A DNA stretch of 64,000 nucleotides from Aureibaculum sp. 2308TA14-22. GTDB lineage: Bacteria > Bacteroidota > Bacteroidia > Flavobacteriales > Flavobacteriaceae. Position numbers and translations under genes: made by a program. This document shows positions 16,893-25,443 of the stretch, in pieces. Under the pieces are notes generated by a model, which was not told the origin of the DNA, ran no database searches, and saw only the letters and a list, made by a program, of their open reading frames with translations. Within the stretch, counting starts at the first letter, position 1. Each line of letters opens with the position of its first letter. Where the stretch lies: NCBI RefSeq assembly GCF_040538665.1, contig NZ_JBEWXT010000001.1, forward strand, positions 1,452,501-1,516,500. Reading direction: 5' to 3'.

Positions 16893-18863
16893 TTAATAGT
16901 TTAAAAGCTCATTAATAGCCTCTTCCAGTCTATTTTTACCTAAATATTGAGCTTCCAATTGTGGTTCAAAAGGAATTGGGGTTTCTAAACTTGCCACTCG
17001 CCTTACAGAAGCATCTAAATGTTCAAAACAATTTTCATGAATTAAAGATGAAATGTCACTTGCTACCCCACCAAATAAGGAATCTTCTTGAACTATTATG
17101 GCTTTTCCTGTTTTCTTGACAGAATTAAAAATAGTATCGGTATCTAAAGGTTGCAACGTGCGTAAATCGATAACATCGGCGGAAAGGGAAGCATCTTTTA
17201 AATAGTCTAACACCCAGTGTAACGCATACCCAAAGGAAATAATGGTAATATCTTTTCCTTCGTTAAGCAAAGCGGCTTTACCAAATGGCAGATTAAAGTA
17301 ATCCGTTGGCACATCTTGGCGAATGCTTCTGTACAAGGCTTTATGCTCAAAAAACAAAACCGGATTAGGATCTTCAATAGCTGTAGCCAATAAACCTTTG
17401 GCATCATAAGGAAATGCAGGATAAACTACTTTCAGCCCTGGTGTTTTAGTAAACCAAGCCTCATTGGTTTGACTATGAAAAGGACCGGCCCCTACTCCTG
17501 CTCCACAGGGCATTCTAATAACCACATCAGCATTTTGATTCCATCTATAATTCGATTTTGCCAATAAATTTACAATGGGATTAAACCCTGAACTCACAAA
17601 ATCAGCAAATTGCATTTCCACTATCGATTTGAAACCGTTAATTGACAATCCGTAAGCTGCAGATACAATGGCCGATTCGCATATAGGTGTATTTCTTACT
17701 CTTTCTTTCCCAAACTCTTCCACAAAACCCTCAGTAATTTTAAAAACACCGCCGTATTCAGCAATGTCTTGACCCATGATTACGGAATTATCATGCCGCT
17801 GCATGCTTTGTTTTAACCCTTGGGAAATGGCATCAACAAAACGAATATTTTCATTTTCAGAATTATTTTTAATTTCTTGATAATTAAATGATTGAAATAC
17901 ATCATTTAATTCATTTTCTAAATTAGGAACAATGACTTCTTCATTAAATGCTAGCTCTAAATTCTCATTTATTTCATGAACAATTTCTTTTTTAAATTCT
18001 ACCTCCATTTCTTCAGTCAAAATTTCTTTATTTTTTAGAAACTCTTGATAATTTTCCAAAGGATCTTTAGCTCCCCAAGTATCTAACAACTCTTGCGGAA
18101 CATATTTGGTACCACTAGCCTCTTCGTGTCCTCGCATTCTAAAAGTTATGAATTCAATAAATATGGGTCTAGGGTTTTTACGCACACTTTTGGCAATACC
18201 GAGTACTTTTTGATAAACATCCAGTATATTATTACCATCAACAACATGGCTTTCCATTCCGTATCCCTTGGCCCTATCAGCAAGTTGCTCACAATTAAAT
18301 TGTTCACAACTGGGCGTAGAAAGACCATAACCGTTATTTTCAATACAAAAAAGTACTGGTAAGCTCCATACTGAAGCAACATTTAGTGCTTCGTGTATAT
18401 CGCCTTCACTTGTCCCTCCCTCACCAGTAAATACAGAACAAACTTTATTATTTTCTTTAAGCAAATTCCCTAGAGCTATACCATCTGCAACTCCAAATTG
18501 AGGACCTAAATGCGATATCATTCCTATAATATTATATTCTTGAGTTCCAAAATGAAAACTTCGATCTCTTCCATTGGTAAAACCATTGGCTTTCCCCTGC
18601 CATTGTGAAAACAACCGATTCAAAGGAACACCCCTGGTTGTAAAAACGCCTAAGTTTCTGTGCATCGGCAAAATATATTCATCATTTTCTAAGGCAGAAG
18701 TAACACCAACAGCAATAGCTTCTTGACCAATACCGCTAAACCATTTGGATATTTTACCTTGACGCAATAAAATGAGCATTTTCTCTTCTATTAATCGAGG
18801 CAAAAGCAAAGCTTTGTATAATTCTAGTAGCTTTTTATTGGAAAGATTTTTTTTAAAAAACAT
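16893..18863 (-). CDS. Fused 2-oxoacid dehydrogenase E1 alpha/beta (branched-chain type)
   Basis: This 656-residue protein joins the alpha and beta subunits of a thiamine-diphosphate E1 component in one chain. The alpha half (to about residue 330) has the TPP-binding block GEGGTSEGDIHEALN ending in ENNGYGLS. The beta half (from about 345) has SVIMGQDIAEYGG, TPICESAIVSAAYG and GAGVGAGPFHSQ, ending in the C-terminal domain with VIVQEDSLFGG. Such fusions are common in Bacteroidota and are usually assigned to branched-chain 2-oxoacid oxidation. E2 and E3 are not in this window. A terminator lies only 30 bp upstream, so its promoter must be very compact or transcription reads through from the Lrp gene. 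Confidence 0.88.
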   Translation of the reverse strand: MFFKKNLSNKKLLELYKALLLPRLIEEKMLILLRQGKISKWFSGIGQEAIAVGVTSALENDEYILPMHRNLGVFTTRGVPLNRLFSQWQGKANGFTNGRDRSFHFGTQEYNIIGMISHLGPQFGVADGIALGNLLKENNKVCSVFTGEGGTSEGDIHEALNVASVWSLPVLFCIENNGYGLSTPSCEQFNCEQLADRAKGYGMESHVVDGNNILDVYQKVLGIAKSVRKNPRPIFIEFITFRMRGHEEASGTKYVPQELLDTWGAKDPLENYQEFLKNKEILTEEMEVEFKKEIVHEINENLELAFNEEVIVPNLENELNDVFQSFNYQEIKNNSENENIRFVDAISQGLKQSMQRHDNSVIMGQDIAEYGGVFKITEGFVEEFGKERVRNTPICESAIVSAAYGLSINGFKSIVEMQFADFVSSGFNPIVNLLAKSNYRWNQNADVVIRMPCGAGVGAGPFHSQTNEAWFTKTPGLKVVYPAFPYDAKGLLATAIEDPNPVLFFEHKALYRSIRQDVPTDYFNLPFGKAALLNEGKDITIISFGYALHWVLDYLKDASLSADVIDLRTLQPLDTDTIFNSVKKTGKAIIVQEDSLFGGVASDISSLIHENCFEHLDASVRRVASLETPIPFEPQLEAQYLGKNRLEEAINELLNY

Positions 18864-18892
18864 GTTTAGGAGATGGTGAATTTACATTAATA

Positions 18893-18927
18893 AAAAAAAA
18901 CGCTCTCAAATGTATTGAAAGCGTTTT
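18893..18927. terminator. Hairpin between Lrp-type regulator and E1 genes
   Basis: CGCTCTCAA and TTGAAAGCG pair with one mismatch around a 5-nt loop, with an A run on one side and TTTT on the other. It lies after the stop of the Lrp-type gene. Confidence 0.7.
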
Positions 18928-18949
18928 ATAAATTAAAATTACGAGTCAA

Positions 18950-19435
18950 TTAAATTTTGTAAGCATCAAAAATTGCATGCATTAATCTCTTTTTATCATT
19001 AATTACCTCTTCTAAAGATATTGATGTTTCGGTCCTTAGCACTCCTTTTATTGCGTCAATTCTAAAAATAACATCTTTGGCATGCTTGGTGTCTATTGCT
19101 CTTATTTTACAAAAAACAGCAAATTTACCTGTTGTTAAATGTGCAACTGTTACTTCAGGAATATTATGCAATTCATCTATAACAGATTGTGTGTAAGAAG
19201 ATTTCTCGATAAACAGACCAATGTAAGCAATAAAAGTGTAATTCATCTTATCATAATCTACGGTCAAAGTAGATCCTTTAATAACTCCTTCTTCCTCCAT
19301 TTTTTTCACCCTTACGTGTATAGTACCTGCAGAAACTAATAACTTTTTTGCTATATCCGTAAATGGAGTTCTGGCATTTTCTATAAGAACATCAAGTATT
19401 TGATGATCAATTTCGTCTAATTTGAATTTTGACAT
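18950..19435 (-). CDS. Lrp/AsnC-family transcriptional regulator
   Basis: This 161-residue protein has the complete Lrp layout. The N-terminal helix-turn-helix runs from LDEIDHQILDVLIENAR through AKKLLVSAGTIHVRVKKMEEEG. The C-terminal alpha/beta ligand domain contains YIGLFIEKSSYTQSVIDEL and TGKFAVFCKIRAIDTK. Such regulators sense amino acids. It lies directly before the branched-chain E1 gene on the same strand, so control of branched-chain amino acid breakdown is a reasonable guess. A hairpin separates the two genes. No binding site was identified. Confidence 0.88.
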   Translation of the reverse strand: MSKFKLDEIDHQILDVLIENARTPFTDIAKKLLVSAGTIHVRVKKMEEEGVIKGSTLTVDYDKMNYTFIAYIGLFIEKSSYTQSVIDELHNIPEVTVAHLTTGKFAVFCKIRAIDTKHAKDVIFRIDAIKGVLRTETSISLEEVINDKKRLMHAIFDAYKI

Positions 19436-19502
19436 GTTACTGTATTTTCAATTAAATCACTAAATTCTTAAATTTTCTCTAAAAAAACTAATAAAAAGCG
19501 AA

Positions 19503-20603
19503 TTAATTATCAAAAAGTTTAGTTAATGACTCTTTTGTTTTGAATACTTCACCCTTTTTATTAACAATGGTATTCGCGTTATAATCAGATAAATCTTCTG
19601 TTAGAATAATAGTAGGTTTAAAAATAATTTTATTTTTTTCGAGTATTTCTTTGAACAATACGCCAACGTCTATTATTTTATTTTCGTCCTGCAACACAAC
19701 ATTTTTGTAAATTATATCTAAATACCTTTTTTCATTATTAGGTATTTCAAAGTAAGATTCATAATTGGAATACTCTTTTTGATTCGCGATACAATGAACC
19801 CCACTAACTAAACTAATAAAATTGAATTTTCGGACTTCTTCTCTGTCGTAATCATCTTGATAATGACCAGCTTCAATAAGAATAGTATTGTGTCCCGCTT
19901 TTTGAAAATTATCGCCTGTAGCGGTTGGATAAAACTCATCAGTATATCTACCTATTTGATCGGGAATTAATTGTTTTAGTACTGAGTACATAGCACTAAT
20001 TACCGACATGGTGATCTTTCTCCCTTCAGTTACTTGTCGCGATTCTTCTTCTGATGGAGCTAAAAAAGAAATAGTAGCAGGCTTGTCTCCTATGTTAAAA
20101 ATCGTTCGCTGATCATGCAGATTAAAACAAAATTCAGGGTTAACTTCTTTTAAAACTTCATGCAATATGTTGCTTTCTGGAGCAATCCTATCTACCGCAT
20201 CACGGTTTAAATCAATATCCTGAGCATTTACACGAGTATAAGCTTCTGCACCATCAGGATTTAACATAGGTAAAAACACAATTGTACATTTTTCCAAAAT
20301 AGTTTTTGCAGTAAAGTCATCTTCATTTAACCATTTAAAAAAATCGAACAATGCTTTAGTTCCTGTACTCTCATTACCATGCATTTGTGACCAAAGTAAA
20401 ATTTTAGTTTGGCCATTTCCTGCAGTAATTTTATAAATAGGAATTCCCTTATAGGAATGACCAATAATTTCTTTGGAAAATTTAAGTGATAAATTTTTTA
20501 TAATTGGTTCAATAGTAGCAAATGTAATATACCTACCAAACAGCTTTTTTTCTTTATGGAAATTAGCCCAAGAAACTAATTTTTTTATTTCCTCATTATT
20601 CAT
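19503..20603 (-). CDS. M14-family zinc carboxypeptidase
   Basis: This 366-residue protein is an M14 metallocarboxypeptidase. Zinc ligands are His75 and Glu78 in QMHGNESTG and His163 in FNLHDQRT; the catalytic Glu is probably Glu243 in LIEAGHY. NPDGAEAYTR and DLNRD are the usual substrate-side motifs. No signal peptide is visible, so it is likely cytoplasmic, acting on peptides or amino-acid conjugates. Its start codon abuts a TTTACAAATGTAAA palindrome, and two more copies lie upstream, so its expression is probably tied to the divergent HTH gene. The palindrome read on this strand contains TACATTTG, a good -7 box. Confidence 0.88.
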   Translation of the reverse strand: MNNEEIKKLVSWANFHKEKKLFGRYITFATIEPIIKNLSLKFSKEIIGHSYKGIPIYKITAGNGQTKILLWSQMHGNESTGTKALFDFFKWLNEDDFTAKTILEKCTIVFLPMLNPDGAEAYTRVNAQDIDLNRDAVDRIAPESNILHEVLKEVNPEFCFNLHDQRTIFNIGDKPATISFLAPSEEESRQVTEGRKITMSVISAMYSVLKQLIPDQIGRYTDEFYPTATGDNFQKAGHNTILIEAGHYQDDYDREEVRKFNFISLVSGVHCIANQKEYSNYESYFEIPNNEKRYLDIIYKNVVLQDENKIIDVGVLFKEILEKNKIIFKPTIILTEDLSDYNANTIVNKKGEVFKTKESLTKLFDN

Positions 20604-20831
20604 TTTACAAATGTAAATAAAGAAATGTTTACAAATGTAAAATGTATTGATTGAATTTTAGAATTGTTTTTAAGTTAATTTTTACAAATGTAAAATGAAA
20701 AATATATATTACTTAAATTACTTGTAAATCAATATTTTAAATGTATTTATATTATTTTTTAATTTAATTGTATAAGTAATAAATGGTTATAATATGTTTG
20801 GTTTAATATTCAAATTGTTTACATTTGTTAC
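20604..20831. promoter_or_regulatory. Array of four operator-like palindromes between carboxypeptidase and HTH genes
   Basis: TTTACAAATGTAAA occurs exactly at 20604-20617, 20628-20641 and 20681-20694. A fourth copy in the other orientation, TTTACATTTGTTAC, is at 20818-20831 with two mismatches to the reverse complement. Each exact copy is a perfect palindrome with 6-bp arms and a 2-bp centre. The fourth overlaps the -7 box of the HTH gene and the first abuts the ATG of the carboxypeptidase gene. Binding by the HTH protein, with autorepression, is the simplest reading. Because the core contains TACATTTG, the copies could also serve as minus-strand -7 boxes. Confidence 0.75.
20797..20827 (+). 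promoter_or_regulatory. Bacteroidota promoter of the HTH regulator gene
   Basis: TTTG at 20797-20800 and TACATTTG at 20820-20827 are separated by 19 bp, an ideal match to the Bacteroidota TTTG/TAnnTTTG promoter. Transcription would start near 20833, leaving about 10 nt before the ATG at 20843. The -7 box lies inside the fourth palindrome. Confidence 0.75.
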
Positions 20832-20842
20832 TCAATAATTGC

Positions 20843-21202
20843 ATGTTGATTAACAACTTAGATTTTTCAAAACGTTTACAATTGGTAATGGACTATTATC
20901 AGCTTTCTGCCGCAGCTTTTGCAGACAGAATCGAAGTGCAGCGTTCTAGTATTTCCCATCTTTTATCTGGCAGAAATAAGCCCAGTTTGGATTTTGTACT
21001 AAAAGTATTGGATAATTTTAAAGAAGTCGAACTCTACTGGTTGTTAAATGGTAAAGGAGAGTTTCCAGCAAAAGATACTTTAAGCTCCTTTCCTACCAAA
21101 ACGAATACTGTTGGTTTGAAAAATAACAATCAGCAAAAAGAAATAGACAAGATTATTATTTTTTATAAAGACGGTACTTTTAGTGATTACAAACCCAATT
21201 AA
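20843..21202 (+). CDS. Small XRE/CI-like helix-turn-helix regulator
   Basis: This 119-residue protein has an N-terminal HTH of the XRE type: FSKRLQLVMDYYQLSAAAFA followed by DRIEVQRSSISHLLSGRNKP and a helix ending in ELYWLLNGKGEFP, the usual end of such domains in Bacteroidota. The C-terminal 40 residues are polar (TKTNTVGLKNNNQQKEIDK) with a short beta-like tail, perhaps for dimerisation. ATG at 20843 is preferred to TTG at 20825, because the latter lies in the promoter. It is divergent from the carboxypeptidase gene across an array of palindromes and probably regulates both. A strong terminator follows. Confidence 0.85.
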   Translation: MLINNLDFSKRLQLVMDYYQLSAAAFADRIEVQRSSISHLLSGRNKPSLDFVLKVLDNFKEVELYWLLNGKGEFPAKDTLSSFPTKTNTVGLKNNNQQKEIDKIIIFYKDGTFSDYKPN

Positions 21203-21210
21203 TAGTAATC

Positions 21211-21245
21211 AAAAAAGCCTCAACTATTAATAGTTGAGGCTTTTT
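21211..21245. terminator. Bidirectional terminator
   Basis: GCCTCAACTAT and ATAGTTGAGGC form a perfect 11-bp stem with a 2-nt TA centre at 21217-21240, flanked by A6 and T5. It serves both the HTH gene and the convergent aminopeptidase gene. Confidence 0.95.
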
Positions 21246-21262
21246 GAATTGTAAATTTTCAA

Positions 21263-23722
21263 TTATTTTATATCGGCTATTCCTTTTTTAACAATAGCTA
21301 CCAATTCTTCCTTATTTGATGAATTTAATTGTTCTTTTCCAGCCTGTACCTGTTGTAACATCTGTTTTATAATTGCATCTGCTCCATATTGTTTGTACTG
21401 ATTGGCTTTTGCAACAAAATCATCAACCATAATCTTGGTAGCTTTTAAGTTATCGCTAGTAGCAATCCATTGAAATGCCTGGCCATATAGGGTCTGTACC
21501 TTTGGATCTTGATTAAAAAACAACCCAGCTATAATTTTATCGGCAATAAAAGGCATTTCTTGGCTCAATCTTTCATTTACATATACTTCTAGCAAACCAT
21601 TTAGCATTCCTTTCTTATCAAGCGGATTAGTAATAGCAACCGTCTTGTCAATAGCGGTTCTCTTATCAATTTTATAAAGTGCCGCTATAGCATTGGACTT
21701 AACGGAATAGGATTTGCTTTCCGTTGCACTTTTAAAAAGATTAGAATACTTAGTATCACTTAAACCAGCCAAAATCTTAATTGCTTTTGCTCTTACCAAT
21801 GTTTTTTCATCAGAAGTGGCCAATTTCTCAATACTTTTTAAAACATTATTATCTTTACTGACATCAATTTTGTCTAAAGCTAGTATTCGTAAACCATAGA
21901 ATTTATCGTTCAATGCTTTCTTTAAGGTTTTGTAGGCTTCTTTATTATCTTGATCTGCCGCCAATATTTCAATGGCGTTCCTCCTATCCAAATAATTCGC
22001 TTTTTTATTGTTGTATTGATAAATATAATTATCAATAGATTTTTCGTCTTTTATTTCTGCCAATAGTATGTTGTCGGCATCAATAGTTATCAATTGAGGT
22101 TTAGTAGCGTATTTAATGGTAAACTTTTCTTCTTTGTCTTTTATATTGATTTTGTAGCGTTGGGCTTTATCGTTTTCATAGACATCAATATCCAATGGGA
22201 ATTCAAACGTTTTGTCGGTTGTTTGTTTTATTAAAACGGTAACCGATTTTCCTTCTTCGTTGTAAATATAACTTACGTTCAGTTTAGGGTGTCCCGCACC
22301 GAAAAACCACTGGTTAAAGAAGGGGTTCAAATCCTTACCGCTAACTTCTTCCATCGCTAACCGGAACTGATGTGCTTCTCCGGTTTGATATTTATTAGAA
22401 GTTAAATATTCGTTCAGCCCAGCAAAGAAAGCCTTGTCTCCCAAATAATTTCTCAACATGTGCAAAACCTCACCACCTTTATTGTAAGAAACGGCATCAA
22501 ACATGTCTTCTCTGTTTCCATAATGGAAGCGGACCAATTTTTTTGATTCGTTACCGCCCATGAAATAGCCTTGCAAATTATCATAGCGATGTGCATCAGC
22601 GTATTCTTTACCATATTTGTATTCCTGCCACAGGTATTCGCTATAATTGGCAAAAGATTCGTTCATACTTAAGTTGCTCCAACTTTCTGCCGTAACCAAA
22701 TTGCCAAACCAATGGTGAATCATTTCATGGGCTATAGTATTTTCCCAAATGTTCTCATCAATTAATTGTCCCGATGTCTGATTTGCGTTTTCCGCATGGA
22801 TAACGGCCGTAGTATTTTCCATAGCCCCACTTACATAATCCCTGCAGATAATTTGTGCATATTTTTGCCATGGGTATTCAATGCCCAACAGTTCTGAAAA
22901 AAAGGTCATCATTTCGGGCGTATTTCCAAAAATTTCCTTGGCATAAGGTTCAAAGTCTTTTTCAACATAGTAATCGACATCAATATCTTTCCATTTATCT
23001 TTTACTATGGCAAAGTCGCCCACTCCCATAAAAAACAAATAAGGGGCATGAGGTTTGTCAAAATTCCAATAATCCGTTCTGGTCCCGTCACTATTTTCGG
23101 TTTGACTTTCCATCAGCCCGTTAGATAACGTCACATATTTATTGGGAACCGTCATGTAAATTTCTTGTGTAGTTTTTTGGTTTGGACTATCAATAGTTGG
23201 AAACCAACAGCTACTTGCCTCGGTTTCACCTTGCGTCCAAATTTGAGTAGGCTTATCAGGATCAGTCTCTAGTGGATCTATAAAATACAAACCTTTTGCA
23301 CTGGTAATAGCGGCACTACCCTCTTGTGTTACTTCTTCAGGTCTTGCTGTATAGGTTATGTGCAATGTATATTCTTCATCTTTAACAAATATATTGTCCA
23401 GCTTAATAGTTAACTTGTTGCCGTCATAATCGTATTTCAGGCCTTTTCCATCTCTTGTAACTTTGTGAATTAACATTCCCTTAGCGTCTAGTGTTACAGT
23501 TTGCACAGGATAAAAATGTGGCTTTAGAGTGATCCAAGCTTCTCCAGCCATCTGACTTTTTGAATAATCAAAAGATACTTTAAGTTTTGTATGTACTAAA
23601 GCATTAATTTTTTCCCTTTCGGCTCTGTAGATAGGCTCAACTTTTGTAGTGTCTTGTTGTTGAGCTAGAGAAAAATTGAAGATTGAAATTATAATTAAAA
23701 TACTTAATAACAGTTTTTTCAT
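21263..23722 (-). CDS. M1-family aminopeptidase with C-terminal HEAT-like domain
   Basis: This zinc aminopeptidase of about 819 residues removes N-terminal amino acids from peptides. The zinc motif HEMIHHW starts at residue 335 and is followed by NESFANYSEY with the third ligand; the substrate motif is GAMEN. The C-terminal 250 residues have helical repeats (KSIEKLATSDEKTLVRAKAI). The start is placed at the ATG ending at 23722, which opens a classical signal peptide (MKKLLLSILIIISIFNFSLAQ); the frame is open 30 codons further upstream. It should be secreted to the periplasm. The gene is bounded by terminators on both sides. Confidence 0.92.
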   Translation of the reverse strand: MKKLLLSILIIISIFNFSLAQQQDTTKVEPIYRAEREKINALVHTKLKVSFDYSKSQMAGEAWITLKPHFYPVQTVTLDAKGMLIHKVTRDGKGLKYDYDGNKLTIKLDNIFVKDEEYTLHITYTARPEEVTQEGSAAITSAKGLYFIDPLETDPDKPTQIWTQGETEASSCWFPTIDSPNQKTTQEIYMTVPNKYVTLSNGLMESQTENSDGTRTDYWNFDKPHAPYLFFMGVGDFAIVKDKWKDIDVDYYVEKDFEPYAKEIFGNTPEMMTFFSELLGIEYPWQKYAQIICRDYVSGAMENTTAVIHAENANQTSGQLIDENIWENTIAHEMIHHWFGNLVTAESWSNLSMNESFANYSEYLWQEYKYGKEYADAHRYDNLQGYFMGGNESKKLVRFHYGNREDMFDAVSYNKGGEVLHMLRNYLGDKAFFAGLNEYLTSNKYQTGEAHQFRLAMEEVSGKDLNPFFNQWFFGAGHPKLNVSYIYNEEGKSVTVLIKQTTDKTFEFPLDIDVYENDKAQRYKINIKDKEEKFTIKYATKPQLITIDADNILLAEIKDEKSIDNYIYQYNNKKANYLDRRNAIEILAADQDNKEAYKTLKKALNDKFYGLRILALDKIDVSKDNNVLKSIEKLATSDEKTLVRAKAIKILAGLSDTKYSNLFKSATESKSYSVKSNAIAALYKIDKRTAIDKTVAITNPLDKKGMLNGLLEVYVNERLSQEMPFIADKIIAGLFFNQDPKVQTLYGQAFQWIATSDNLKATKIMVDDFVAKANQYKQYGADAIIKQMLQQVQAGKEQLNSSNKEELVAIVKKGIADIK

Positions 23723-23794
23723 TGTAGATATTTTTGTTTTAAGCGACAAATATAAACTTTTATAGAAATTAAATGAATTGACATTTTGCAAAAT

Positions 23795-23829
23795 AAAAAA
23801 TCCTGAGTACAAAACGTACTCAGGATTTT
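23795..23829. terminator. Hairpin between DUF4252 operon and aminopeptidase gene
   Basis: TCCTGAGTAC and GTACTCAGGA form a perfect 10-bp stem with a 5-nt loop at 23801-23825, flanked by A and T runs. It ends the sigma-factor operon and lies upstream of the aminopeptidase gene. Confidence 0.95.
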
Positions 23830-23850
23830 AAAAAGTAATTTGAATTACCG

Positions 23851-24396
23851 CTATTTTATATTCTTTGCTAAATCTTTTAGGCCTTTAAAGCTATCACCAT
23901 CAATATCTCCAATTTCATTTACCATTTTTAGAATTTTACCAGGCTCCATTTTGTCACCTAATACTCTAACAAGTGCAAAACCTTGTGATTTATCATTGGC
24001 ATATACTATAAGCTCATCGATAGAATTATCATCTTCATCACCTTCATATTTTATAACAATATTTCTACCCTTATCTTTAACTCGAAGTAATTCAATATAT
24101 TTATTATCCTTTATAATAGTTTTAACCTTGTTACTCTCCAAAGCATATTCTGCTTCATTCTTTTTATCTTTTACAAAGGCCAATATATTCAACTTTTTTA
24201 TTGACTCCAGTGTTTCTTGAGCTTCAGGTGAAGCATTATCTTTTAAACTTACCAAACTGGCTGGCACATCTAAAGAAACAAAGTTTTTATCATCTTGGTT
24301 GTCTATGTAATACTTTTGCAAAGATGGGCTACTAGCACATGAGGCAAACAAAAGTATTACAATAAAAATTGATAGTATTTTAGTTATAGTTTTCAT
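23851..24396 (-). CDS. DUF4252 lipoprotein, second copy
   Basis: This 181-residue exported lipoprotein belongs to DUF4252. The signal ends in LLFASC (Cys20). Family features are the LESIKKLNILAF stretch, the YIELLRVKDKGRNIVIKYEG strand pair and the LVRVLGDKMEPGKILKMVNE block, which parallels VSITGDIDLNKISELTDQM of the preceding paralogue. Its function is unknown. It is the last gene of an operon starting with an ECF sigma factor, so it is likely an envelope protein under the control of, or feeding into, that stress system. Confidence 0.85.
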   Translation of the reverse strand: MKTITKILSIFIVILLFASCASSPSLQKYYIDNQDDKNFVSLDVPASLVSLKDNASPEAQETLESIKKLNILAFVKDKKNEAEYALESNKVKTIIKDNKYIELLRVKDKGRNIVIKYEGDEDDNSIDELIVYANDKSQGFALVRVLGDKMEPGKILKMVNEIGDIDGDSFKGLKDLAKNIK

Positions 24397-24415
24397 ACCG
24401 CTTAGTTTTAAACAA

Positions 24416-24964
24416 TTAGTTCTTCTTTTTCACATCTTTAAGATGCTTACCACCTTGAATATTCATTTGATCTGTCAATTCAGATATTTTGTTCAAATCA
24501 ATATCTCCAGTTATCGAAACTATTACAGCTTCAGGTTTACGATCTTCATCTTTCATATGTGCACTAATACCATCAATAAACATAAAAAGTTCTTTTACAT
24601 GGTCTTCATCTTTACCTTCTCTAATGTAAATTTTTACATTACCTTCTTTATCCTTAACACTCATTAATTCAGATAAGTTAGATGATTTTAAATAACTCTT
24701 AACTTTAGCTTTCATTTGAGCTGCAATAGAAGCATTTTCAGTAGCTAATACCCTAAGGTTATCAAGACCGCTAATAAGGCTAACATATTCTTTAGCGTCA
24801 TCTGTTCCACTTGCTACACCTTTCATCAGTTCAAACATTTTTTTATTAACCTTTACTACAGATACATCATCCATATCGGCAAAATTGTCAAATGCTGATT
24901 GTGCAAATGTGAATAATGGTGTTAGTACTAATGCTAATGCGATAATTAAATTTTTTGTCTTCAT
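24416..24964 (-). CDS. DUF4252 secreted protein, first copy
   Basis: This exported protein of about 182 residues belongs to DUF4252. The start is set at the ATG ending at 24964, which opens a type I signal peptide (MKTKNLIIALALVLTPLFTF then AQS). The upstream ATG at 24991 would spoil it. Conserved parts include the MFELMKGVASG helix, ELMSVKDKEGNVKIYIRE and VSITGDIDLNKISEL. It lacks the lipidation Cys of its downstream paralogue, so the two copies should reside differently in the envelope. It lies between the anti-sigma-like gene and the second DUF4252 gene in one operon. Confidence 0.85.
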   Translation of the reverse strand: MKTKNLIIALALVLTPLFTFAQSAFDNFADMDDVSVVKVNKKMFELMKGVASGTDDAKEYVSLISGLDNLRVLATENASIAAQMKAKVKSYLKSSNLSELMSVKDKEGNVKIYIREGKDEDHVKELFMFIDGISAHMKDEDRKPEAVIVSITGDIDLNKISELTDQMNIQGGKHLKDVKKKN

Positions 24965-25005
24965 TTTGTTGTTGTATATAATTGTTTTCATGATTTCTAT
25001 ATTAT

Positions 25006-25443
25006 TTACTTGTTTTTAAATACTTTGTTTTGTGTTTTTTGAAACTCTTGTAACCCCGCAATAGCAACGCTTTCTCCTTTATTTAGGTTCTGAGAAATTA
25101 ATTGGAATGCTTTCTGAGTTTCTTGATAAGCTAATTCAGCTTCTCTTTTCTCCTGATCATTAAAATCACCAGGCCTATTAATGGAATAAATACTAACTAA
25201 TAAGACTGCTGCAGCGGCTACTGATGCCCATTTCCAATACGGTTTCTTAGTTTTTAAAGGAATGGTCTTTGTAAAACGCTCTGCACTACTCTCATTAAAA
25301 TAGCTGAACATTGCTTTATACTCTAGCAACTGGACAGGTATATTATCTTGTTGAAAATAATCCTTTAATGCTTGTTCTTCTTGCAATGAAGTTTCCGCAT
25401 TTTCATATTTTTCAATCAGTTTTTCTATGTTAGCTAATTCCAT
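25006..25443 (-). CDS. Anti-sigma-factor-like single-pass membrane protein
   Basis: This 145-residue protein overlaps the end of the sigma-factor gene by 14 bp. Residues 1-70 are charged and helical (IEKLIEKYENAETSLQEEQ, then YFQQDNIPVQLLEYKAMFSY), as in cytoplasmic anti-sigma domains. A single transmembrane segment follows (WKWASVAAAAVLLVSIYSI), and the last 55 residues would be periplasmic and helical. The coupling to an ECF sigma gene supports the assignment. No zinc-binding H-x3-C-x2-C motif is present, so it is not a ZAS-type anti-sigma factor. Confidence 0.75.
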   Translation of the reverse strand: MELANIEKLIEKYENAETSLQEEQALKDYFQQDNIPVQLLEYKAMFSYFNESSAERFTKTIPLKTKKPYWKWASVAAAAVLLVSIYSINRPGDFNDQEKREAELAYQETQKAFQLISQNLNKGESVAIAGLQEFQKTQNKVFKNK

